The notes below the pieces were generated by a model. It was not told where the DNA came from. It worked only from the letters and a program-made list of their open reading frames with translations, and did no database searches. DNA of 6,037 nt, from assembly GCA_964606575.1 (NCBI GenBank), contig CAZSHA010000096.1, forward strand, positions 1 through 6,037. Reading direction: 5' to 3'. This DNA is from RGIG4576 sp964606575 (GTDB taxonomy: Bacteria; Bacteroidota; Bacteroidia; Bacteroidales; Muribaculaceae). A program made the position numbers and the translations under genes. Shown here one piece after another: positions 1-5,963 of the stretch (the first letter of the stretch is position 1; each line of letters begins with the position of its first letter).

Positions 1-126
1 GAATAGCACGAAAAGCAAATATGTCGCCGCACGCAATATCTTGCCTGTGGTTACAGTCAGCACCGAGAACACGATAATTGCAAGCGCAATTATGAAATAC
101 ATAATAATATTTCCTACTGATTCCAT
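1..126 (-). CDS. nuoJ: NADH-quinone oxidoreductase subunit J, N-terminal part (runs off the left edge)
   Basis: This gene encodes a membrane subunit of the proton-pumping arm of complex I. Only the first 42 codons are inside the window, and they read in frame to the left edge. The start ATG at 126 lies two bases after the nuoI stop. The residues form one hydrophobic helix (about 7-24) followed by a TVTTGKILRAATYLLFV segment (25-41), which I recognise as the well-conserved end of the first helix and start of the second in NuoJ of Bacteroidales. A second in-frame Met at residue 9 could be an alternative start, but the spacing after nuoI favours the first. The position directly after nuoI is the usual nuoI-nuoJ order, which supports the call. 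The rest of the protein cannot be judged here. Confidence 0.88.
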   Translation of the reverse strand, partial: MESVGNIIMYFIIALAIIVFSVLTVTTGKILRAATYLLFVLF

Positions 127-128
127 AT

Positions 129-686
129 TTATTTATTTTCTTGTTTTTTTTCTTCTTCGGGTGTTGCCTTCTCCGCTGGCACTTCTGCCTTTGGGGCTAC
201 CGCAACCGCTGGTTTTGGAGCAGGCGCAGGCTTCTCCTTCTCTGGTAAATAATTCAATTGCTTAACCAGCTTCTCACGTGTGAAGACTGCTTGCTCAAAA
301 TCATTGCTAAACTCAATAGCCTTAGAAGCACATGATGTGACACACAACATGCAGAAAGTGCAACTGCCTAGGTCATACATGTATTTTTCGAGTTTTTTCT
401 TCTTCTTTCCATCGGGCATTTCCACCATTTTTGACTCGATGCTGATAGAACCGTTAGGGCAATTCATCTGACATAGCCCGCATGCGATACACTTGTGATA
501 TCCCTCACTATCATATTTAAATTGAAGTGTCGCCCTAAAGCGTTCAGGGATTTCCAGTGTTGCTCTGTTTTCAGGATACTGATATGTCACCTTAGGGGTA
601 ACAAGCTCTTTTCCCGTCACCTGCAATCCTTTCAAAAGGCTTGCGATACCTTTGAAAAGAGAAGAGAAATATTCCTTAATACTCAT
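129..686 (-). CDS. nuoI: NADH-quinone oxidoreductase subunit I (two [4Fe-4S] ferredoxin-type protein)
   Basis: NuoI carries clusters N6a and N6b, which pass electrons along the peripheral arm of complex I to the quinone site. The 185 residues are close to the roughly 180 of E. coli NuoI. Residues 1-25 form an amphipathic segment expected to lie on the membrane, and a YPENRAT stretch (37-43) follows. The first cluster motif is C66-x2-C69-x2-C72-x3-C76-P77, which is canonical. The second is C109-x2-C112-x2-C115-x3-C119, with all four cysteines present but Ala120 where Pro is usual. After about residue 148 the protein becomes a low-complexity Pro/Ala/Lys/Glu tail that I see no domain in. No Shine-Dalgarno site precedes the ATG. 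The gene follows atpG after 98 bases, where nuoH would be expected in a standard nuo operon, and is followed by nuoJ after 2 bases. Confidence 0.95.
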   Translation of the reverse strand: MSIKEYFSSLFKGIASLLKGLQVTGKELVTPKVTYQYPENRATLEIPERFRATLQFKYDSEGYHKCIACGLCQMNCPNGSISIESKMVEMPDGKKKKKLEKYMYDLGSCTFCMLCVTSCASKAIEFSNDFEQAVFTREKLVKQLNYLPEKEKPAPAPKPAVAVAPKAEVPAEKATPEEEKKQENK

Positions 687-784
687 AGATAAGTTAATAC
701 TTATATAAACATTACTATACCGAAATTACTATTATTTGCAAAGGTGAGCCGGCATAAAACTCGCCTTATTCATTTTTATTTCTG
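687..784. other. 98-base spacer between atpG and nuoI
   Basis: This is the longest gap in the window and the only place where an internal transcription boundary seems possible. It is AT-rich, apart from a small GC-richer hairpin at 741-767. On the minus strand I see a TTTG followed 19 bases later by TATAGTAA, which fits the spacing of the Bacteroides-type promoter (TTTG then TAnnTTTG) but matches the second box poorly. A better second box (TAATTTCG) lies only 10 bases from the TTTG. There is no clear terminator for the atp transcript, so read-through from atpG into nuoI is plausible. A weak promoter for nuoI cannot be excluded. Confidence 0.5.
741..767. other. Small inverted repeat in the atpG-nuoI spacer
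   Basis: Arms of 8 bases at 741-748 (AAGGTGAG) and 760-767 (CTCGCCTT) enclose an 11-base loop. On the plus strand the odd pair is a U-G wobble, so the stem is complete. On the minus strand, the strand of the genes, it becomes a C-A mismatch and the second arm is followed by TGCAAATAATAG, with no U-run. It therefore does not look like a working intrinsic terminator for the atp transcript. It could still be a processing or stability element, or chance. Confidence 0.3.
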
Positions 785-1678
785 TTATCTTTCAACCTGA
801 CCGCCAACAATATCGAGCAACTCGGTAGTAATACCTTGTTGACGCAACTTATTGTACTCTAGGCGTAAGTCTTCAAGCAAATTCTTGGCATTGTCGCTCG
901 CACTCTGCATCGCCATTACTCTTGCCGCCTGTTCCGAAGCATTATTCTCAGTGAATTGCGCTTGCACCATTGCCAATAGGTACAAAGGCAAAACGCTATT
1001 AAAAATGGCATTTGCATCTGGCTCAAACAAGCATGGCTCATTCTTATTGCTACCGTTATTATTGCTCTCTGCGACAAGAGCCTCATAAGATACTGGCAAC
1101 AATTGCTCTTTTGTCAAGCGTTGACGGCTAACTGATTGATAGTGCATATACACCACTTCCACCAAGTCAAACTCTTTTTCAAGGAATTTGGACTTTAACG
1201 TTTCAGCAAAATCAGCCACTTCTCGCTGGGTACTGCGGGTATGTATTTCCGTTACTGGAATCACATTAACTCCGCTTCCAACCAAGCGTAACACCGCTTT
1301 AGCCATCTTCTTGCCAACTGGCAGAACATTTATCTCGACATTTGCCCCGTAACGTTCATGAGCAGCCTCAATATACTCAAGTAAACCTTTATATATATTG
1401 TTGTTATATGCACCGCACAATCCGTCATCGGAACCATATACTAGATACGCGACTTTTTTCACCTCTCTCGCCTCTATCAGCGGAGATGTGTACTCGCCCT
1501 CAGCAGCAAGCAAGTGACTTATTATCGCTTGCACTTGGCTACGGAAAGGCACCAAACGCTTCAATGCCTGCTCATACTTGTGCATCTTAGCCGATGAAAT
1601 CATCTTCATAGCACCTGTAATTTTCTCAGTAGATGCCACAGAACCGATTCTTCCTTTTAATTCGCGTAACGTTGACAT
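785..1678 (-). CDS. atpG: F1Fo ATP synthase gamma subunit
   Basis: Gamma is the rotating central shaft of F1, coupling the c ring to the three catalytic sites. The 297 residues compare with 287 in E. coli. The N-terminal coiled-coil helix is recognisable (STEKITGAMKMISSAKM, 16-32), as is the GSDDGLCGAYN motif (82-92). The C-terminal helix carries the family signature around ENNASEQAARVMAMQSASDN (244-263), ending in a TTELLDIVGGQ stretch. A short Asn-rich insert (NNNGSNKN, 206-213) lies just before the conserved EPDA (219-222). The ATG is 7 bases after the atpA stop. An AAGGAA within the last two atpA codons could act as a weak Shine-Dalgarno, though at a long distance of about 10 bases. This is the last gene of the atp group. 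The next gene on the strand is nuoI. Confidence 0.98.
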   Translation of the reverse strand: MSTLRELKGRIGSVASTEKITGAMKMISSAKMHKYEQALKRLVPFRSQVQAIISHLLAAEGEYTSPLIEAREVKKVAYLVYGSDDGLCGAYNNNIYKGLLEYIEAAHERYGANVEINVLPVGKKMAKAVLRLVGSGVNVIPVTEIHTRSTQREVADFAETLKSKFLEKEFDLVEVVYMHYQSVSRQRLTKEQLLPVSYEALVAESNNNGSNKNEPCLFEPDANAIFNSVLPLYLLAMVQAQFTENNASEQAARVMAMQSASDNAKNLLEDLRLEYNKLRQQGITTELLDIVGGQVER

Positions 1679-1685
1679 AGTATAT

Positions 1686-3263
1686 TTATTCCTTATATTT
1701 ACCTGATACTTGTTTAGCCACTTCAGCTATCTTAGCAGTCACTTCGTCATTTATCACACCGCTCTTCAAAACGTCAAGAACGTCAACTTGATGTTTTGCT
1801 TTAAGCATCTGGATAAACAACTTCTCAAACTCTGCAACCTTATCCAATGGCACATCGCTCATCAAGCCTTGAGTTCCGCAATAGATAGCAGCTATCTGCT
1901 CTTCAACGGCCACTGGACTATATTGAGGTTGTATCAATAGACGCTCGTTCTTACGACCCTTATCAATAGTCATCGCTGTCACTGGATCTATATCACCACC
2001 GAACTTAGTAAACGATTCCAATTCACGGAATTGAGCTTGCGAAATCTTCAACGTACCAGCTACTTTTTTCATTGACTTGATCTGTGCGTTACCTCCCACA
2101 CGTGACACTGAAATACCAACGTTCACCGCAGGACGCACACCGTTGTTGAACAAGCCCGACTCTAGATATATCTGACCGTCGGTAATTGAAATCACATTAG
2201 TCGGGATATAAGCAGACACGTCGCCAGCTTGAGTTTCAATAATTGGAAGTGCAGTAAGCGAACCTCCTCCTTTAACCAAAGGTTTCATTTCCTCTGGCAG
2301 GTCGTTCATTGCTTCTGCTACCTTCTGATTATCAATAATCTTAGCCGCACGTTCCAACAGACGTGAGTGCAAATAGAAAATATCACCTGGATAAGCCTCA
2401 CGACCCGAAGGACGCTTCAAGATTAGACATAACTCACGATAAGCCACTGCTTGCTTTGACAAGTCATCATAAACGATAAGCGCATCACGTCCCGAATCAC
2501 GGAAGTATTCACCTATGGCAGCTCCGGCAAATGGAGCATAATAACGCATTGAAGCCGAGTCAGATGCCGTAGCAGCAACCACTACTGTATAATCCAACGC
2601 TCCATGCTCACGCAATTCATTCACTATTTGTGCCACAGTAGATGCCTTTTGACCTATCGCAACATATATACAATACACTGGCTTGCCAGCTTCATATCCG
2701 CTTCTTTGGTTTATTATGGTATCTATTGCGATTGCAGTTTTTCCAATTTGGCGGTCACCAATAATAAGCTCACGTTGACCACGACCAATCGGAATCATTG
2801 AGTCGATAGCCTTGATACCAGTCTGAAGCGGTTGATTCACTGGTTGACGGAAAATAACGCCTGGAGCTTTACGGTCAAGCGGCAATCTCACCATCTTGCC
2901 TTCAATAGGTCCTTTCCCATCAAGTGGCTCTCCTAGGATGTTGATAACACGACCCAACAGACCTTCTCCCACCTCGATAGATGCGATTTTTCCTGTGCGG
3001 CGTACACTCATATTCTCGGTCACATCGTTCACGTTATTCAAAAGAATTACGCCCACGTTGCTCTCCTCTAGGTTCATTGCGATACCAGTTGTGCCGTTCT
3101 CAAATTCTACAAGCTCATTAGCTTTAACGTTTTCAAGACCATACACATGCGCAACCCCATCACCTACATTAAGCACGGTGCCCACTTCTTCAAACGCAGT
3201 CTTCGCATTGACCTCGCTGAGTTCTTTCTTTAATATTTCTGATACCTCGCTTGGATTTATCAT
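1686..3263 (-). CDS. atpA: F1Fo ATP synthase alpha subunit
   Basis: Alpha forms the F1 hexamer with beta. It binds nucleotide at non-catalytic sites and supplies an arginine to the catalytic site of the neighbouring beta. The 525 residues compare with 513 in E. coli. An N-terminal beta-barrel domain (about 25-95) is followed by the nucleotide-binding domain with Walker A GDRQIGKT (169-176) and a Walker B-like ALIVYDD (261-267). The alpha/beta family signature PAVNVGISVSR (378-388) ends in Arg388, equivalent to E. coli alphaArg376. A C-terminal helical domain follows. Between ERAAK and GSLTALP the loop (about 309-334) is some seven residues longer than in E. coli. The ATG overlaps the atpH stop by four bases (ATGA, 3260-3263), which suggests coupled translation. 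There is no Shine-Dalgarno site. Confidence 0.99.
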   Translation of the reverse strand: MINPSEVSEILKKELSEVNAKTAFEEVGTVLNVGDGVAHVYGLENVKANELVEFENGTTGIAMNLEESNVGVILLNNVNDVTENMSVRRTGKIASIEVGEGLLGRVINILGEPLDGKGPIEGKMVRLPLDRKAPGVIFRQPVNQPLQTGIKAIDSMIPIGRGQRELIIGDRQIGKTAIAIDTIINQRSGYEAGKPVYCIYVAIGQKASTVAQIVNELREHGALDYTVVVAATASDSASMRYYAPFAGAAIGEYFRDSGRDALIVYDDLSKQAVAYRELCLILKRPSGREAYPGDIFYLHSRLLERAAKIIDNQKVAEAMNDLPEEMKPLVKGGGSLTALPIIETQAGDVSAYIPTNVISITDGQIYLESGLFNNGVRPAVNVGISVSRVGGNAQIKSMKKVAGTLKISQAQFRELESFTKFGGDIDPVTAMTIDKGRKNERLLIQPQYSPVAVEEQIAAIYCGTQGLMSDVPLDKVAEFEKLFIQMLKAKHQVDVLDVLKSGVINDEVTAKIAEVAKQVSGKYKE

Positions 3264-3802
3264 CTCTTTAAGAGTTTTAAACGCAATTTCTTTAATTCAT
3301 TCTTAACAGAAGTGTCCAACATCATTGAGTCGACTTTAACCACGAATCCTCCAATCAACTCAGGATCAACTGTAACAGTTTTCTCAATGGTCTTGCCATT
3401 CAACTCATGTTGCACAACCTCTATTATCTGCGATATTTTATCATCGGGCAACTCTGTTGCCGTCGTGATAGCCACTTGCGCTATATTGTTTGCCTCACGA
3501 TAAATTTTACCGTAAGACATAGCAATTTCACGCATGAAACTTTCTCGGTTGTTCTTTATAACCATCAATATGAATTTGCCGAAACATCCGTCTTTCTTAG
3601 CTCCCGATGCCGACAAAAGCACTTTTTCCCTATCAACTACTGGCAAAAACGGATTATCTACCGTCTTCTTCAGCTCAGGCAATTCAGCATAGCTATCAGA
3701 AAGACGTTTCATTTCTGCATAAACATCTTTTGCCGCACCCTGCTCTAACGCATACTTGTAAAGTGCCTTCGCATAGCGATTTGGAATAAGTCCGTCATTC
3801 AT
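3260..3802 (-). CDS. atpH: F1Fo ATP synthase delta subunit
   Basis: Delta (the counterpart of mitochondrial OSCP) sits on top of F1 and ties it to the peripheral stalk made by subunit b. The 180 residues compare with 177 in E. coli. The N-terminal helical domain opens with the family pattern I-x-N-RYAKALYKYALEQG (6-22). The C-terminal part carries the delta signature around VDPELIGGFVVKVDSMMLDTS (145-165), followed by a basic helix ending in KRLRLK-like repeats of Lys, Arg and Leu. The gene starts 5 bases after the atpF stop and its TGA stop overlaps the atpA start. The delta family is weakly conserved, but position and the GGFVVKV motif make the call firm. Confidence 0.97.
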   Translation of the reverse strand: MNDGLIPNRYAKALYKYALEQGAAKDVYAEMKRLSDSYAELPELKKTVDNPFLPVVDREKVLLSASGAKKDGCFGKFILMVIKNNRESFMREIAMSYGKIYREANNIAQVAITTATELPDDKISQIIEVVQHELNGKTIEKTVTVDPELIGGFVVKVDSMMLDTSVKNELKKLRLKLLKR

Positions 3803-3807
3803 AATTC

Positions 3808-4305
3808 TTAGTTTTTAGTACCAACCTCGTTCAACAATTTTTCCACAAGCTCGGCTTGTGACTTGTCATCAGCCAAATCCTTGCGAACCACTTTTTCAGC
3901 TATAAGCAAAGCGAATTGGCTTACCTCGCTGCGGAATTGCATCTCCGATTCCTTGCGCGCTTGCTCGATAGACACCTTTGCGGCATCCATCACTTTTTTA
4001 GCCTCTATTCCAGCCGCCTCTTTCGCCTCCTCAATTATTTGAGTCTTCATTTTGGCAGCTTCGCGCAAGATTTCAGCTTGCTGTTTCTGTGCTTCGGTTA
4101 CATATTTTGCTGCTTCTTTCTGAGCATTCTCCAATTGCTCCTTTGCGTTTTGGGCATACTCCACGCCTTTATCAATCAAGTTGGCTCTTTCTTCCAAACT
4201 TTTCACGATAAATGGCCATGCGAATTTCCCCAAAATGAGAACCAATAGGAGAACCGTCACGAACATCCAAAATATCAAGCCGAAATCGGGCGAGAACAGT
4301 TCCAT
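3808..4305 (-). CDS. atpF: F1Fo ATP synthase subunit b (peripheral stalk)
   Basis: Subunit b anchors the stator in the membrane and forms the outer stalk that holds F1 still while the rotor turns. The 165 residues compare with 156 in E. coli. One membrane helix spans about residues 8-28 (F-W-x-FVTVLLLVLIL), followed by the hinge KFAWPFIVKSLEER (27-40), which is typical of bacterial b subunits. The remainder is a long charged Ala/Glu/Lys/Gln-rich helix (about 36-145) able to form a coiled coil, ending in a short delta-binding region. Only one b gene is present, and no b' homologue is seen, so a homodimer is expected. Spacing is 10 bases after atpE and 5 bases before atpH, with no Shine-Dalgarno site. 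Confidence 0.97.
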   Translation of the reverse strand: MELFSPDFGLIFWMFVTVLLLVLILGKFAWPFIVKSLEERANLIDKGVEYAQNAKEQLENAQKEAAKYVTEAQKQQAEILREAAKMKTQIIEEAKEAAGIEAKKVMDAAKVSIEQARKESEMQFRSEVSQFALLIAEKVVRKDLADDKSQAELVEKLLNEVGTKN

Positions 4306-4315
4306 TCTAACTTAT

Positions 4316-4579
4316 TTAAACGAACAATGTTAATAGACAAACGATTACTCCGAAAAGAGCCACACCTTCTACAAGTGCTGCGATTACAATCATATTGCTA
4401 CGAATGTCGCCAGCAGATTCTGGTTGACGCGCGATAGCTTCCATTGCCGAAGCACCGATTTTACCAATACCAATACCTGCTCCGATTGCAACGATACCAG
4501 CTCCGATACATGCACCTAGACGGTCTAGTCCAAGACTTTGAGCAGCTTCTGCTACTTGTGCTAAAATCATTCCTAACAT
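4316..4579 (-). CDS. atpE: F1Fo ATP synthase subunit c (proteolipid, rotor ring)
   Basis: Subunit c forms the membrane rotor ring, and each copy carries one ion past subunit a. The 87 residues form a two-helix hairpin. The first helix has the glycine repeat (G26, G28, G33, G35, G37, G39) used for packing between copies. The polar loop holds the conserved ARQPE (50-54). The second helix carries the ion-binding carboxylate Glu71 in ALVEGVALFG. Aligned on ARQPE, the position of Ilyobacter Gln32 is Ile, and Glu71 is followed by Gly-Val, not Ser-Thr, so a proton is the likely ion. A second Met at residue 4 is an alternative start. The gene has its own 60-base G-free leader, which no other gene here has. 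Confidence 0.98.
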   Translation of the reverse strand: MLGMILAQVAEAAQSLGLDRLGACIGAGIVAIGAGIGIGKIGASAMEAIARQPESAGDIRSNMIVIAALVEGVALFGVIVCLLTLFV

Positions 4580-4639
4580 AATTTTAAATTTTTAGTAATT
4601 AATATTTTTGTTTAATTTTATTGTTATTTTTTGGATTTT
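4580..4639 (-). promoter_or_regulatory. G-free, AT-rich leader upstream of atpE
   Basis: The 60 bases between the atpB stop and the atpE start contain 55 A/T and 5 C and not one G on the transcribed-sense strand. There can therefore be no Shine-Dalgarno site and no G-C pairing in the leader, which should be largely unstructured. All other atp junctions here are 17 bases or shorter. Since c is needed in many copies per enzyme, the likely role is a translation enhancer. No good Bacteroides-type promoter (TTTG with TAnnTTTG) is possible here, because those boxes need a G. Confidence 0.55.
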
Positions 4640-5701
4640 CTATACTTCCACTTCATCTCCATGCTCTTCTTGCGCTAAAGAGATAAATAATGCCGACAAC
4701 ATCGTAAACACAAACGCTTGTATAAAGCTCACTAACGTATCTAACAACAGCATGAACAGCGAGAACGCCACCGAGAACACCGTAGTGACTCCCATAACTG
4801 CCGCACCGAACGCACCGAATATAAAGATTAACAGCGTTAGCACAAGCACGATAATGTGCCCACCCATCATGTTGGCAAATAGACGAACCGTCAATGCGGC
4901 TGGCTTAGTGAACAATCCGAACAACTCAATCAAAGGCATGATTGGAATCGGCACTTTAAGCCACCATGGCACATCAGGCCAAAATACTTCTTTCCAGTAA
5001 TGTTTAGTACCAAACACATTGGTCATAAAGAACGTAAACAATGCAAGAACCATTGTGACCGCAATATTACCAGTAAGATTAGCACCTCCCGGGAATATAA
5101 CAATCAAGCCTAGCAAGTTCATTACGAATATAAGGAAGAACACCGTGAGCAGATATGGACCAAATTTAGCCGATTTCTTGCCTAAAATAGGACGAACGAC
5201 TGTTCCATATACAAATTCAACTATCATTTCTAAGAAAGCCGTCCACTTGCGGGGAGCTTTCAACGGATTCTTCTTATACCAGCGGCACACGCTCATTACG
5301 CACAGCACCACTACCAATGCAGAGATGAATAATGCGGCAACATTCTTTGTGATAGAAATATCAAGAGGTCGATATTCCGTGCCATCGGCATTCACGCCTA
5401 CAATCTTGCCCTTATAATCACCTTCCTCGGAAATCTTAAATCCGTCATAAGACTTTCCATGCTCCACACGAGCCGAGCTGAACACATGCCATTCGCCTGC
5501 ATTGTCACGCACAATTATAGGCAACGGTATGTAGGTACTGTGCGAAAATGGAGCAGCCCATCCATAAGTATCACCCAAATGCTCAAAAATGATAGCTTTT
5601 GGATCTAATTTTTCTGTCGAATGCTCGCTTGAGTTTGCCGAAAAAGGACAAGCGACCAAACTCATCGCCAGAATAACTAATATGGTTAGAACTTTCTTCA
5701 T
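4640..5701 (-). CDS. atpB: F1Fo ATP synthase subunit a with exported N-terminal domain
   Basis: Subunit a provides the two half-channels through which ions enter and leave the c ring. At 353 residues it is about 80 longer than E. coli subunit a (271). Residues 1-22 look like an export signal (MKKVLTILVILAMSLVAC...) and contain a lipobox-like LVAC ending at Cys18. Residues about 27-117 form an extra soluble domain, presumably periplasmic, of the kind I recall from Bacteroidota. The membrane part begins near 120. Conserved residues are Arg273 (E. coli Arg210) in TVRLFANMMGGH and Gln328 (E. coli Gln252) in SFIQAFVFTML. The E. coli Glu219/His245 pair appears exchanged, as His282 and Asp321. The gene starts 11 bases after atpC, without a Shine-Dalgarno site, and ends in TAG. 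Confidence 0.98.
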   Translation of the reverse strand: MKKVLTILVILAMSLVACPFSANSSEHSTEKLDPKAIIFEHLGDTYGWAAPFSHSTYIPLPIIVRDNAGEWHVFSSARVEHGKSYDGFKISEEGDYKGKIVGVNADGTEYRPLDISITKNVAALFISALVVVLCVMSVCRWYKKNPLKAPRKWTAFLEMIVEFVYGTVVRPILGKKSAKFGPYLLTVFFLIFVMNLLGLIVIFPGGANLTGNIAVTMVLALFTFFMTNVFGTKHYWKEVFWPDVPWWLKVPIPIMPLIELFGLFTKPAALTVRLFANMMGGHIIVLVLTLLIFIFGAFGAAVMGVTTVFSVAFSLFMLLLDTLVSFIQAFVFTMLSALFISLAQEEHGDEVEV

Positions 5702-5712
5702 ATATCACGGAT

Positions 5713-5946
5713 TTAATATAAACACACCGAAACGACGTTATGATTCACGTCGGCAATACCGCCCTTTATTTCCATAGACTCATCCTTACCGTCTACCGTA
5801 TAGACTAAATTGCCTGCGACAAGCGATGAAATCAAGGCAGCGTGATTCTCAAGCACTGTAAAAAGCCCTTGAGTTCCTGGGAGTGTCACCTTAGTGACTT
5901 CCCCAGTAAATTCCACCTTTTCAGCCGATATTATATTCAGTGTCAT
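5713..5946 (-). CDS. atpC: F1Fo ATP synthase epsilon subunit, short form
   Basis: Epsilon sits on the central stalk with gamma and links it to the c ring. In many bacteria its C-terminal helices also inhibit ATP hydrolysis. The 77 residues cover only the N-terminal beta-sandwich domain: it opens with the typical LNIISAEKVEFTGEV (3-17) and contains LPGTQGLFTVLENHAALIS (22-40), with the conserved His35. The C-terminal helical hairpin of the 139-residue E. coli protein is missing. The reading frame ends cleanly at a TAA 11 bases before atpB, leaving no room for a lost helical part, so this is a naturally short epsilon and not a frameshift. The gene starts 17 bases after atpD behind a purine-rich AAAAGAGAAAGA. 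Confidence 0.96.
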   Translation of the reverse strand: MTLNIISAEKVEFTGEVTKVTLPGTQGLFTVLENHAALISSLVAGNLVYTVDGKDESMEIKGGIADVNHNVVSVCLY

Positions 5947-5963
5947 AATTGTCTTTCTCTTTT

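Noticed and set aside
697..740. Possible Bacteroides-type promoter for nuoI (TTTG then TATAGTAA 19 bases on)
   Set aside because: The spacing fits but the second box matches TAnnTTTG poorly, and the better box TAATTTCG is only 10 bases away. It is not strong enough to list as a promoter.
3264..3274. Near-palindrome CTCTTAAAGAG right before the atpA ATG
   Set aside because: Only a 4-base stem with a 3-base loop could form in RNA, and it lies within atpH coding sequence, so chance is the simplest explanation.
2896..3306. A 136-codon open frame on the plus strand opposite atpA
   Set aside because: It is fully antisense to the strongly conserved N-terminal part of atpA. Its translation is Ser/Thr/Pro-rich with no recognisable motif, as expected of a shadow frame.
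3407..4248. Plus-strand open frames of 110-113 codons opposite atpH and atpF
   Set aside because: The strand below encodes well-recognised delta and b subunits. No family features or start context support the plus-strand frames.
4608..5417. Two open frames of 130 and 132 codons on the plus strand opposite atpB
   Set aside because: They are antisense to the membrane part of subunit a. The Asn/Thr-rich, motif-free translations are mirror images of hydrophobic codons.
5713..5946. Frameshifted or truncated atpC
   Set aside because: The frame is intact, ends in TAA and is followed after 11 bases by atpB. There is no remnant of a C-terminal helical domain, so the short form is native.
5947..5963. 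Purine-rich AAAAGAGAAAGA before atpC as a Shine-Dalgarno site
   Set aside because: It lacks a GGAG/AGGA core. Other starts in the window also lack one, in keeping with Bacteroidota, so I do not call it a ribosome binding site.
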